This document shows positions 33,814 to 43,815 of a stretch of DNA of 64,000 bases, in pieces. Positions within the stretch are counted from its first letter, which is position 1. Each line of letters starts with the position of its first letter. The notes below the pieces were generated by a model. It did no database searches, was not told where the DNA came from, and was given only the letters and a program-made list of their open reading frames with translations. The stretch is taken from the NCBI GenBank assembly GCA_019347575.1, contig JAHWKY010000006.1:124001-188000 (forward strand). The letters run 5' to 3'. The translations under genes were made by a program, and so were the position numbers. This DNA is from Actinomycetota bacterium. Its GTDB lineage: Bacteria > Actinomycetota > Nitriliruptoria > Nitriliruptorales > Nitriliruptoraceae.

Positions 33814-35856
33814 TCAGCGCTCGCCGACGAGGTCGCGGAGGTGGTCCTCCACGGCACGCGTCACGGCGGCGACACCGCCGGCGATGCGCAGGTGGCGCAC
33901 CGCTCCCTCCTGCTCCTCGATGAACGCCCGAGATATGGGCGATCCTTCCAGGCCCTGGCCGTCGATCAGCACGAACAGCCCGGGCGTGGAACCGGCGGCG
34001 GCGCCGGCGACGAGGCCGTCGGCGAAGGCGCGCCCCGTGGCGACCCAGATGGTCGTATCGGGCACGCGGCGGCGCTCGGCCTCCCGTGCCACGTCGACGG
34101 AGGTCGCGTAGCGGTCCTCGCCCGCCAGTCGCCGAACGGTGCCGGCCCGCGCGTCAATGGCGGCTGCGACGCTCTGAGAGACCGACGCGGGTCCACCGAC
34201 GATGGTCGCGTCGACGTCGGGGCTCAGCTGTCCCGCGGTCTCCGGCGGCAGCTGGTCCGAACGCACCAGCAGCACCGGTTTGACCTCGGCGGCCGCGAGG
34301 CCGGAGGCGCTCAGCGCGTCGGGCCAGCCGCGGTTGGGGTCGGTGTCGATCCCCTGGGCGATGAAGACCTCGTCCGAGTCGGGCAGGTTGAAGGCGATCT
34401 GCGCCGCGGTCTCGAAGCGGTTGGCACCCCCGAGCCGCTGGACCCGCACGCCCATCGCGCGCAGGTCGTCAGCGACCTGTTCGGACAGCGCCGCCGGGCC
34501 GCCGAGCAGGACGGCGTCACGGGCCTGTAAGCGCTCGACCTCGGTGGCCGTGGCGTCCGAGAGCCCATCACGGTGTGACAGCAGCAGTGGTCCGTCGAGG
34601 TGCGACGCGAGCGGAGCACCGGCGAGCGCGTCCGCGTACTCGAACGCGGTGGCGATCGTCACCACGTCCGCCCGCGCCCAGGTCGCCCGCGAGACCGCCG
34701 CAGCCGTGGCGATGCGGTCGTCGCCGGCGTGGCGCTCGACGATGCGCGGAGCGTCGAGAGGCTCGGCGGTCGCGGCCTCGGCATCCACGATGCCGTAGCC
34801 GTAGGTGACCGTGTAGCTGCCGCGCGCCCCGCTGCCCGGTGTGCGCGCCGTCCGCTTCAGGATGTCGATCGTGTCGCGCGCCGACCGCCCCTGAGCGAGG
34901 AGCAGCGCGGCGACACCGGCGACGTGCGGGGCGGCCATCGACGTCCCCGCCAGGTACTCGTAGTCCCGCGGCAGCTCGCACACGCTCTGGTGGCCTGCCG
35001 GGTAGGTCGAGGCGATGTCCTCCTCGCAGACGGGGCTGTTCAACCCCCCAGGTGCGGCAACGACGTTGAAGCCGGGCTGCACGGCGAGGTTGGAGTACGG
35101 GGCGCGCTGCTCGAAGCGGTCGGTGGCGACGACGCACACGACCTGGGGATCGAAGGCGGGCTCGCCGCACACCACGCTCGCGTCGTTGCCCGCGGCGGCG
35201 ACCACGACGACCCCCGCCGCGGTCGCTTCCGAGACCGCGTCGCGGACCGGCTCGAAGCCGCCGGTGATGCTGATGAGGGGCGAGTGGGGACCGGCGTTCA
35301 GGCTGAGGTTGATGACGTCGGCGCCGTTGCGCGTGGCCCAGCGGATCCCCGCCGCGATCTCCGCGGTGTTGCCCACCACCTGGTCGTCTTCGCGGTGCAG
35401 CACCTTCACCGACAGCAGGCGCGCATCCGGAGCGACACCGGCGATGCCGACGTCGTTGCCGGCGAGCGCGGCCGCGATGCCGGCGACGTGGGTGCCGTGA
35501 CCCGAGAACGGCGGCTCCTCACCGGAGCGGTAGTCGCCGTTGCCGCAGCCGTCGAAGTCGTCGGCGCAGCCCGAGTACGTGACGCCAGCGACCACGTTGG
35601 CGACGAGGTCGGGGTGGCCCAGGTCGATGCCGGAGTCGACGATGGCGATGGTCGTCCCCGCCCCGGTGCTGCGCTCCCACGCTCCGGGAGCCCGCACCTG
35701 CTCCAGGCCCCACTGTCGACCGCGCAGCGGATCGCCCTGTGCATGCGCGGCCGGTACCGGCACGAGGCCGGCGAGGACCGCGAGGGCGGCGACGAAGGTC
35801 ACGGGGAGCGCTCTCACAACGGTGAAGGTACGTGGCAGCCGATCGGCTCGCGTCAC
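33814..35856 (-). CDS. Secreted subtilisin-like (S8) protease with cell-wall-binding repeats 2
   Basis: 680 residues. Signal peptide ending PVPAAHAQ near residue 40; S8 catalytic domain at about 45-360 with IVDSGIDLGHPD (Asp), SGHGTHVAGIAAAL (His) and LAGTSMAAPHVAGVAAL (Ser); then three PF04122 repeats from about residue 375 (DDRIATAAAVSRATW, NRFETAAQIAFN, EDRYATSVDVAREA). It should be secreted and held on the wall. It sits between lysS and clpC, where mycobacteria carry lsr2. Confidence 0.93.
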   Translation of the reverse strand: MTRADRLPRTFTVVRALPVTFVAALAVLAGLVPVPAAHAQGDPLRGRQWGLEQVRAPGAWERSTGAGTTIAIVDSGIDLGHPDLVANVVAGVTYSGCADDFDGCGNGDYRSGEEPPFSGHGTHVAGIAAALAGNDVGIAGVAPDARLLSVKVLHREDDQVVGNTAEIAAGIRWATRNGADVINLSLNAGPHSPLISITGGFEPVRDAVSEATAAGVVVVAAAGNDASVVCGEPAFDPQVVCVVATDRFEQRAPYSNLAVQPGFNVVAAPGGLNSPVCEEDIASTYPAGHQSVCELPRDYEYLAGTSMAAPHVAGVAALLLAQGRSARDTIDILKRTARTPGSGARGSYTVTYGYGIVDAEAATAEPLDAPRIVERHAGDDRIATAAAVSRATWARADVVTIATAFEYADALAGAPLASHLDGPLLLSHRDGLSDATATEVERLQARDAVLLGGPAALSEQVADDLRAMGVRVQRLGGANRFETAAQIAFNLPDSDEVFIAQGIDTDPNRGWPDALSASGLAAAEVKPVLLVRSDQLPPETAGQLSPDVDATIVGGPASVSQSVAAAIDARAGTVRRLAGEDRYATSVDVAREAERRRVPDTTIWVATGRAFADGLVAGAAAGSTPGLFVLIDGQGLEGSPISRAFIEEQEGAVRHLRIAGGVAAVTRAVEDHLRDLVGER

Positions 35857-35866
35857 GTGGTGGAGA

Positions 35867-37390
<1,524 letters not shown>

Positions 37391-37430
37391 ACGATCCTCC
37401 GGGGCGGGGCGCGAGCGTAGGCGTGACAAG

Positions 37431-37478
37431 TCGGTGTACCGGTCCTCTCGGTCATTACCGAGCCCAGCGGTACACCGA
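37431..37478. promoter_or_regulatory. Nested hairpin between coaX and lysS
   Basis: Outer 11-bp perfect arms (TCGGTGTACCG at 37431-37441, CGGTACACCGA at 37468-37478) enclose an inner 6-bp stem CTCGGT-CATT-ACCGAG (37447-37462). It lies in the leader of lysS. The remaining 37479-37659 holds no recognisable gene or tRNA. It may be a terminator for coaX read-through or an attenuator. Confidence 0.55.
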
Positions 37479-37659
37479 CGCGTCAGCCAACCTCAACGAG
37501 CGTGCCTTGACACACTCACCCCGGAGGCGCCGTGGAACCGGATCCATCGCGCGAACGCGCGGCCTGGCGTACAGGCTCGGCTCGGTGGCTCGCTGCGTTG
37601 GTGTACGCATTCCGTTGCCATCTGGCACCGGATCGCGTACATCGACGCGATCGGGCGGG

Positions 37660-38433
37660 TCAGCGGGCGGTGTTGCGCTCCCAGATGATGCGCAGGCCCT
37701 TGAGGGTGAGCCACGGGTCGTGGTGGTCGATGGTCTCGCAGGCCTCGAGCACCGCCGGGGCGAGCCCGCCCGTGGCGACTGTCGTCGTACCAGGACCGAG
37801 CTCGTCACGCATCCGTTGCACGACCGCATCGACCTGACCGGCGAAGCCGTAGACGATCCCGGACTGGAGCGCGGCTGTGGTGGAGCGACCGATCGCGGAG
37901 GGCGGGGTGAGCGTCTCGACATCCGGTAGTCGGGCGGTGCCCTTCACCAGCGCCTGCGTCGAGGTGTTGACACCCGGGGCGATCGCCCCGCCCACGAACT
38001 CGCCGTCCTTGCTCACCGCGTCGAACGACGTCGCCGTCCCGAAGTCGACCACGACCGCCGGTCCGCCGTACAGCTCGAAGGCCGCGACGGCGTTGGCGAT
38101 CCGGTCTGCGCCGATCTCCTTGGGGTTGTCGTAGCGCAGCGCGATCCCGGTCCGGGTACCTGGCTCGACCAGGATCGGCGGCGAGTGGAAGTAGCGGTCG
38201 GTCATGGCCCGCAGGCGCTCGGTGATCAGCGGCACGACGCTGGCGATGACGACCCCGTGGAGGTCGTCGTCGAGGCCGAGTCGCTCGAACGCGAGGAGGC
38301 CCTGGATCATCAGTGCCCACTCGTCGGAGGTCCGGGCCGAGTCGGTCGAGATGCGCCAGTGGTACGCCAGCTCCGCGCCCTGGAACACGCCGAGGACGGT
38401 GTTGGAGTTGCCGACGTCGACCGCCAGCAGCAC
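37660..38433 (-). CDS. coaX: Type III pantothenate kinase
   Basis: 257 residues, ASKHA fold. LLAVDVGNSNTVLGVF binds phosphate; GADRIANAVAAFELYGGPAVVVDFGTATSFDAVS and GGAIAPGVNTSTQAL are the family motifs. It phosphorylates pantothenate, first step to CoA, and is insensitive to CoA feedback. It is 3 bases from the nadC stop and belongs to the panC-panD-nadC group. Confidence 0.96.
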   Translation of the reverse strand: MLLAVDVGNSNTVLGVFQGAELAYHWRISTDSARTSDEWALMIQGLLAFERLGLDDDLHGVVIASVVPLITERLRAMTDRYFHSPPILVEPGTRTGIALRYDNPKEIGADRIANAVAAFELYGGPAVVVDFGTATSFDAVSKDGEFVGGAIAPGVNTSTQALVKGTARLPDVETLTPPSAIGRSTTAALQSGIVYGFAGQVDAVVQRMRDELGPGTTTVATGGLAPAVLEACETIDHHDPWLTLKGLRIIWERNTAR

Positions 38434-38436
38434 CGG

Positions 38437-40449
38437 TCAGTCCCCGTTCTGCACGCGCGGGTGCCGGGCGAACAGACCCATCTCGCTCGGCGAGCGGGGC
38501 TTGACGGTGGGCACCTCCGAGGTGTCCTCGAGCTCCGACCTCTCGGTCCACTCGTCATCGTCCGGACCGTCGCCGTCGGTCGGCTCCGGTTCCGCTGCCG
38601 TCGCCTCTTGGGCGAACTCGTCGCCGCGTGGCGGCGGTTGGTCGGACGGGGCGACGCCTCCCTCGGTGGTCTCGGGTTCGGGGGCCTCGGGCTCGGGAGC
38701 CTCGGGGTCCGGCGCCGTGGCCTCGGGGATCGCTGGCTCGGCCGGAGCGTCGGCTTCCGGAGAACTGGCCTCGGGGACCGTTGGCTCGGCTCCATCCTCG
38801 GTCTGGGGACGACGGGCAGCGAGCGGCGGCCCGGCGCTCCTCACCGGACCATCGTCGTCGAACACGGACCAGTCGACGTCATCGTCCTCGAGGTCGAGCG
38901 TCCGCTCCAACGCCGCGACGGTCTCCTCGGAAGGGGCAGGCGGCTGCCGTCCAGAGTCGGCTCCGCGCTGGGGTTCCGGCTCGGGCTGGCGCTCCGGTTC
39001 CGCAGGGGGCTCGGACTCGGGTTCCGGCTCGGACTCGGGTTCCGTTTCGGGCTCAGGCTCGGGCTCGGGTGGGCGCTCCGGCTCCGCGGGAGGCTGCGGC
39101 TCGGGCTCGACCTCCGGGGCAGGCGCGGTCTCCGATGGGGCCTCCACCGCGGGTGCAGGTTGCGCCTCGGGGACCCCCTCGGGGGCCGCCTCGGGTACCG
39201 CCTCGGCCTCCACATCCGGCTCGGACGCGGCGTCGGGCGGCATCTGGGGCTGCGGCGCGGAGCGGTTCGGATCGAACAGCGCCCCGCTTGCAGCGACGGT
39301 CCCCGCGTCCGTGGGCGAGGTCGTCGACCGCGGGTGGGGGATGGCGGACGGTGAGGCGGACGGCACCTCGGCGCTCTCGACGTCGAGGGAGACGTCGAGG
39401 TGCTCCGCGGAGTGCGTCAGCGCCCCGACCGAGATGCGGTCGACACCGGCTTCGGCGTAGGCGCGGGCGTTGTCGAGCGTGATGCCGCCCGAGGCCTCCA
39501 GACGGGCATGCCCTGCGGTGAGCTGGACCGCGTGGCGGACCTGCTCGACCGAGAAGTTGTCGAGCAGGATGTCGGTCGCCCCCGCGTCGAGGGCGACCTC
39601 GAGTTCGGCGACCGACGTCACCTCGATCTGCACCGACGTCGCCCCGGCTCGCGACAGCGCCGCCGACACGGCGGTGCGGAGGTCGCCGACGGCGGCCACG
39701 TGGTTGTCCTTGACGAGGATCGCGTCGTGCAGCCCGAGCCGGTGGTTCGCGCCTCCCGCGGCGCGGACAGCGGCCTTCTCGAGCAGACGCAGACCCGGCG
39801 TCGTCTTGCGCGTGTCGCGCACGCTCGCGTCGGTCCCCGCGACCGCCTCCACGTAGCGCGCGGTCGTGGTGGCGATGCCGGACAGGTGGCTCAGGAAGTT
39901 CAGGGCGCAGCGCTCGGCGGTCAGGATCGAACGCAGCGGCCCCTGCAGCGTCGCGATGGTGGCGCCGGCGGCGACGTGCTGGCCGTCTTCGACGACCGGG
40001 CTGACCTCGACGCGAGCGTCGACCTGGCCGAAGACCTCGACCAACGTGGCGACACCGGCGACGACGCCCTCGGTCCGCGCGACGATGCGGGCGGTCCCGA
40101 CGAGTCCAGGCTCGAGCACCGCCAGGGACGTGACGTCTCCACGGTCGCCGAGGTCCTCGGCGAGGGCGCGTGCGACCGCGCGGCGGCTCGCGCGCTGGAG
40201 GTCGGAGTCGTCCAGTTGGGGCTCGTAGACCGGGATGTGCGCCCGGGGGGCGACCGATGACGGCTCGAACGCCGGCTCGGCGACGGGCTCGGGTTCCGCG
40301 GATGGTTCGGGTTCGGCGGGTGGCTCCGCTGCAGCGTCGGTCGGCGCCGGTCCGACTGGGGGGACCTCGTACTCGAGCTCAGCACCATCGGTCGTCCAGT
40401 CGAGAGGCTCGTCGGCCTCGTCGTCCTTCTTGCCCCTAAGCCACCGCAC
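38437..40449 (-). CDS. nadC: Nicotinate-nucleotide pyrophosphorylase with long acidic tails
   Basis: 670 residues against about 280 for the family. Residues about 82-355 are a complete quinolinate phosphoribosyltransferase: [76 protein letters not shown], and [13 protein letters not shown]. Residues 1-80 are acidic and rich in EPEP; residues about 356-670 are a low-complexity Glu/Pro/Ala tail ending in a short ordered-looking [13 protein letters not shown]. The ATG overlaps the panD end by 14 bases. It makes NaMN from quinolinate; the tails are of unknown use. Confidence 0.9.
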   Translation of the reverse strand: MRWLRGKKDDEADEPLDWTTDGAELEYEVPPVGPAPTDAAAEPPAEPEPSAEPEPVAEPAFEPSSVAPRAHIPVYEPQLDDSDLQRASRRAVARALAEDLGDRGDVTSLAVLEPGLVGTARIVARTEGVVAGVATLVEVFGQVDARVEVSPVVEDGQHVAAGATIATLQGPLRSILTAERCALNFLSHLSGIATTTARYVEAVAGTDASVRDTRKTTPGLRLLEKAAVRAAGGANHRLGLHDAILVKDNHVAAVGDLRTAVSAALSRAGATSVQIEVTSVAELEVALDAGATDILLDNFSVEQVRHAVQLTAGHARLEASGGITLDNARAYAEAGVDRISVGALTHSAEHLDVSLDVESAEVPSASPSAIPHPRSTTSPTDAGTVAASGALFDPNRSAPQPQMPPDAASEPDVEAEAVPEAAPEGVPEAQPAPAVEAPSETAPAPEVEPEPQPPAEPERPPEPEPEPETEPESEPEPESEPPAEPERQPEPEPQRGADSGRQPPAPSEETVAALERTLDLEDDDVDWSVFDDDGPVRSAGPPLAARRPQTEDGAEPTVPEASSPEADAPAEPAIPEATAPDPEAPEPEAPEPETTEGGVAPSDQPPPRGDEFAQEATAAEPEPTDGDGPDDDEWTERSELEDTSEVPTVKPRSPSEMGLFARHPRVQNGD

Positions 40450-40816
40450 CCGCGATCTCGACTCCCGTTCGGGTCACCTGGTTCTGTTCGTCCACGAAGA
40501 CCACCGTGGGTTCGTGCTGTCGCGCCTCAGCATCGTCGAAGTCCGCGTAGCTGATGATGATGACGCGGTCGCCAGGATAGACAAGCCGTGCGGCGGCACC
40601 GTTGAGGCCGATGACACCGCCGCCACGCTCGCCGGGGATGACGTAGGTCTCGAGCCGTGCGCCGTTGTCACAGTCGACGATCTGCACCCGTTCGTTGGGC
40701 AGCAGATCCGCGGCCTGCATCAGGTCGGGATCGATCGTGACCGACCCGACGTACGCCAGGTTCGCCTCGGTGACGGTGGCGCGGTGGATCTTGGACTTCA
40801 TCAGCGTGCGTCGCAC
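40436..40816 (-). CDS. panD: Aspartate 1-decarboxylase
   Basis: 126 residues. Self-processing site in AYVGSVTID (Gly-Ser cleavage giving the pyruvoyl group), [14 protein letters not shown] at the start and [21 protein letters not shown] are standard. It makes beta-alanine for pantothenate. GTG at 40816 has GGGAGG upstream and gives the conserved [14 protein letters not shown] start. Confidence 0.96.
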   Translation of the reverse strand: MRRTLMKSKIHRATVTEANLAYVGSVTIDPDLMQAADLLPNERVQIVDCDNGARLETYVIPGERGGGVIGLNGAAARLVYPGDRVIIISYADFDDAEARQHEPTVVFVDEQNQVTRTGVEIAGAVA

Positions 40817-40862
40817 GTGGGCCTCCCGTGTCGTTCCGGCTCAGCCGGTTCCAACCGGTGTC

Positions 40863-41807
40863 TCAACTGGTCGCTGCGAGCAGATGCTCCTCGTCCGACT
40901 CGTCCCCGACGACGACGTTGTCGATCAGTCGGGCCCGGCCAACGTAGGCCGCCACGGCCACCAGCCACGAACCTGTCGCGGTCCTCTGCGCCTCCTCGCG
41001 GTCGCCCTCTTGGCGGTCACCGTCGGGGGGCTGCAGCGTGTCGGGGTCGACGACCTCGACGTACTCGGAACGGACGCTGGGGTTCGATGCCAGGGTATCG
41101 CTGACGACCTCCCGCAGCACATCGGGGTCAGGTGAACGCCCCGCATCACGCGCTTCCCTGGCCGCGAGCACCGCCTCCCGAAGGCCCCGCGAGATGGTCG
41201 TGGCCGCGGCCCGCTCGTCGTCGTCGAGGTACGCGTTGCGACTGCTCCTCGCCAGCCCGTCGGACTCGCGCACCGTCGGCACGCCCACCACCTCGACCGG
41301 CACGTCGAGGTCGGCGACCATCCGCCGGATCACCTGCAACTGCTGGAAGTCCTTGCGGCCGAAGAACGCGACGTCGGGCTGGACGAGGTTGAACAGCTTG
41401 GCGACGACGGTCGTCACCCCGTCGAAGTGCCCCGGCCGGCTCGCCCCGCACAGGCCCTCGGTGAGGCCCGCCACCGAGACGGTCGTCCTGACGGGGCGCG
41501 GGTAGACCTCCTCGACCGTCGGCGCGAACACGAGATCCGGGCAGTGGCCACCCAGCGACGCCAGCTGCGCTTCGTCTCCCTCCAGATCGCGTGGGTAGGC
41601 ATCCAGATCCTCGCCCGGTGCGAACTGCAACGGGTTGACGAAGATGCTGACTACGACGAGGTCCGCAGCGGGGCACGCCGCCTCGACCAGCGCGAGGTGC
41701 CCGGCGTGCAGCGCGCCCATGGTGGGCACGAGTGCGACGCGGCGTCCGTCGAGGCGGGCGGTTGCGATCGCCGTGCGCAGCTCGGCGACGGCGACGATCC
41801 GCCTCAT
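40863..41807 (-). CDS. panC: Pantothenate synthetase
   Basis: 314 residues. VALVPTMGALHAGHLALVEAA holds the HxGH adenylation motif; VVSIFVNPLQFAPGEDLDAYPR and FFGRKDFQQLQVIRRMVADL are further signatures, and SRNAYLDDDERAAA lies near the end. It joins pantoate and beta-alanine with ATP. A 30-residue acidic insertion (LQPPDGDRQEGDREEAQRTATG) near the C-terminus is unusual. The start overlaps the DUF2520 stop by 4 bases. Confidence 0.95.
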   Translation of the reverse strand: MRRIVAVAELRTAIATARLDGRRVALVPTMGALHAGHLALVEAACPAADLVVVSIFVNPLQFAPGEDLDAYPRDLEGDEAQLASLGGHCPDLVFAPTVEEVYPRPVRTTVSVAGLTEGLCGASRPGHFDGVTTVVAKLFNLVQPDVAFFGRKDFQQLQVIRRMVADLDVPVEVVGVPTVRESDGLARSSRNAYLDDDERAAATTISRGLREAVLAAREARDAGRSPDPDVLREVVSDTLASNPSVRSEYVEVVDPDTLQPPDGDRQEGDREEAQRTATGSWLVAVAAYVGRARLIDNVVVGDESDEEHLLAATS

Positions 41808-42688
41808 CCTCCGCCTCCCAGGGCTGCCTCCAGCGCGGCCACCTGGTCCTCGGCGAGCGACGGGCGCACCTGGTCGAGGATCACCCGGGTCAGCGCACGG
41901 TAGGCGGTGGCGAGCTCCGGTAGGTCGGCATCGAGGACCTCGAGGTGTCGGGTGATCGTGCCGGCGTCACCGCGGGTGACCGGGCCGGTGAGGGCGGCCG
42001 CGCCGCGTTCCACGGTGTGCCGCGTCGAGGCCGTGACGAGCGGACCGATGAACGCCACCGGGTCGTCGATGCCCGCCGCCAGGAGCAGCCGGCGCGCGAC
42101 CGTGACGACCGCCCCGACCGCGTTGCTGCCCACCGTGAGTCCCGCGTGGTAGAGCAGCCGTGCGGCATCGGGTAGGTCGTGGGGCGTCCCGCCCAGCTGC
42201 TCGACGAGATCGCGCGCCCACGCGCGGTCGGCGGGGCGCGTGGTGACCGCCCAGGCCGCGCCGACCAGGACGTCGGGGTCGGCGGTCGCATCGGGGACCG
42301 TCTGGGCTGGGTGACAGGCGGCGGTGCGCGCTCCCGCGAGGGCGGGGCGCTCGAGCACGTCGAGGCCGAGGGAGCCTGCGACGTGGATCATCCGCTGTCC
42401 CTCGTGCACGGCATCCGCCGCGGCCAGCGCGTCAGCGACCGTGGGGACCGCATCGTCCGGGGTGCTGATCACCACGAGGTCGGCGCCCCGCGCCAGCTCG
42501 GCGAGGTCGCGGTCGCTGCCGCTGCGTGCTCCTGCGAACCTTGCCGTGAACCGTTCACGCGACTCCAGACCGCCGCCGCCGGCGGCGACGATCCGGTGGC
42601 CGGCCCGCGTCAGCCCGGCGGCCAGCAACGTGCCGACCCGGCCGGGGCCGATGACGGTGACGGTGCCTCGAGGCAGCCGGTCGTTCAC
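41804..42688 (-). CDS. Rossmann-like / DUF2520 oxidoreductase next to panC
   Basis: 294 residues. N-terminal NAD(P)-binding fold starts VTVIGPGRVGTLLAAGLTRAGHRIVAAGG; the middle has VHEGQRMIHVAGSLGLDVLER ... AGARTAACHPAQTVPD; the C-terminal all-helical DUF2520 domain includes YHAGLTVGSNAVGAVVTVARRLL and LTGPVTRGDAGTITRHLEVL. It is 6-phosphogluconate-dehydrogenase-like. The GTG at 42688 overlaps the folK stop (GTGA). Its place directly before panC suggests ketopantoate reductase activity, a hypothesis. Confidence 0.85.
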   Translation of the reverse strand: MNDRLPRGTVTVIGPGRVGTLLAAGLTRAGHRIVAAGGGGLESRERFTARFAGARSGSDRDLAELARGADLVVISTPDDAVPTVADALAAADAVHEGQRMIHVAGSLGLDVLERPALAGARTAACHPAQTVPDATADPDVLVGAAWAVTTRPADRAWARDLVEQLGGTPHDLPDAARLLYHAGLTVGSNAVGAVVTVARRLLLAAGIDDPVAFIGPLVTASTRHTVERGAAALTGPVTRGDAGTITRHLEVLDADLPELATAYRALTRVILDQVRPSLAEDQVAALEAALGGGG

Positions 42689-43329
42689 CGCTCCACCCCC
42701 GGGGGCGGACCCACCGGACGCTCCCACTCGTCCGCGAGGAACGCTCCCGGGCCGGGAGGACCGGCGGGGCGCTCGGGGCCCGATCCCGGCAGCCCAGCCA
42801 GGCGCACGTGCAGCTCCACACCCTCGATCGGGGCCATCTCGGCGACGATCGAGCTCAGACGGGTGCCGTCAGGGAGCTCCCCCGCAGGCATGACCTCCAT
42901 CAGCGGCACGAGCACGAACGCGCGCTCGCGCAGCCGGGGATGCGGCACGACGAGGTCCTCGTCGTCGATCGTGCGGTCGCCGTAGAGCAGGATGTCGATG
43001 TCGAGCGTCCGAGGACCCCAGCGCTGCTCACGCGACCGGTCCCGTCCGTGGCGTTCCTCGATCGCCTGGACCGTCGTCAGCAGCCGCTGCGGGGCGAGGG
43101 TCGTGCGCACGGCCACGACCGCGTTGAGGTAAGGATCCTGCTCGATGCCTCCGACCGGCTCGGTATCGTACACCCCGGAGAGCGCGGTGACGTCGATGCC
43201 CTCGGCGTCGTGCAGGTCGCGGACCGCCGCCTCGATCGTGTCCAGTCGCGCCCCGACGTTGCTGCCCAGTCCGAGGTAGGCGTCGACGGGCGTTCGCCGT
43301 CGCGGCCGGAGCAGGTCGCGGAACCTCAC
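42685..43329 (-). CDS. folK: HPPK: 2-amino-4-hydroxy-6-hydroxymethyldihydropteridine pyrophosphokinase
   Basis: 214 residues. DAYLGLGSNVGARLDTI, NAVVAVRTTLAPQRLL, EERHGRDRSREQRWGPRTLDIDILLYG and VVPHPRLRERAFVLVPL are all present. A Pro/Gly tail of about 35 residues follows. GTG 43329 overlaps the folB stop as GTGA. It makes the pyrophosphate used by FolP. Confidence 0.95.
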   Translation of the reverse strand: MRFRDLLRPRRRTPVDAYLGLGSNVGARLDTIEAAVRDLHDAEGIDVTALSGVYDTEPVGGIEQDPYLNAVVAVRTTLAPQRLLTTVQAIEERHGRDRSREQRWGPRTLDIDILLYGDRTIDDEDLVVPHPRLRERAFVLVPLMEVMPAGELPDGTRLSSIVAEMAPIEGVELHVRLAGLPGSGPERPAGPPGPGAFLADEWERPVGPPPGVER

Positions 43330-43688
43330 GTCCGTTCCCGCCGGATGGTCACGGAGATGTCGTGGACCGGGACGGCGACCGGGGCGTCGGGCTTGTGCAC
43401 GGTCACCTCGGCAGCGTGGACCCGGTGCTCCTCGAAGCACGTGTCGAGCACGGCGACGGCCAGGCGCTCGATGAGGTCGTAGGGTCCGCTGGTCGCGGCG
43501 CGGTGGACACGCTCCGACAGCGCGGCGTAGTCCACCGTGTCGTTGAGGTCGTCGGAGGCGCCGGCGGCCGACAGGTCCACCTCGACCACGACATCGATCA
43601 GGAACCGCTGACCCTCCTCACGCTCGCGTGGTAGGACGCCGTGGTACGCGAAGACCTCCATGCCCTCGATGGCGATCCGGTCCAACAC
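43326..43688 (-). CDS. folB: Dihydroneopterin aldolase
   Basis: 120 residues. IAIEGMEVFAYHGVLPREREEGQRFLIDVVVEVD and YDLIERLAVAVLDTCFEEH are typical, with the catalytic Glu and Lys (HKPDAPV) present. It cuts dihydroneopterin to the hydroxymethyl pterin for FolK. Confidence 0.95.
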   Translation of the reverse strand: MLDRIAIEGMEVFAYHGVLPREREEGQRFLIDVVVEVDLSAAGASDDLNDTVDYAALSERVHRAATSGPYDLIERLAVAVLDTCFEEHRVHAAEVTVHKPDAPVAVPVHDISVTIRRERT

Positions 43689-43815
43689 CTCTCCGACCCG
43701 GTACCGACGCCATCGTACGGCCGATCCCCTGTGGCTGGTCCGGACCGCCTACCAGCACGGCTGCCCCGACGCCCTCGCCCCGCCCTAGCTGTAGGAGCGA
43801 CGCCGCACGGGCGGC

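Noticed and set aside
31396-34530. 1044-codon open frame on the plus strand
   Set aside because: It mirrors clpC and the subtilase on the other strand; the peptide is low-complexity Leu/Asp/Glu and has no domain.
37479-37659. Possible tRNA or small RNA between coaX and lysS
   Set aside because: Several short inverted repeats occur, but no cloverleaf or known RNA motif could be built.
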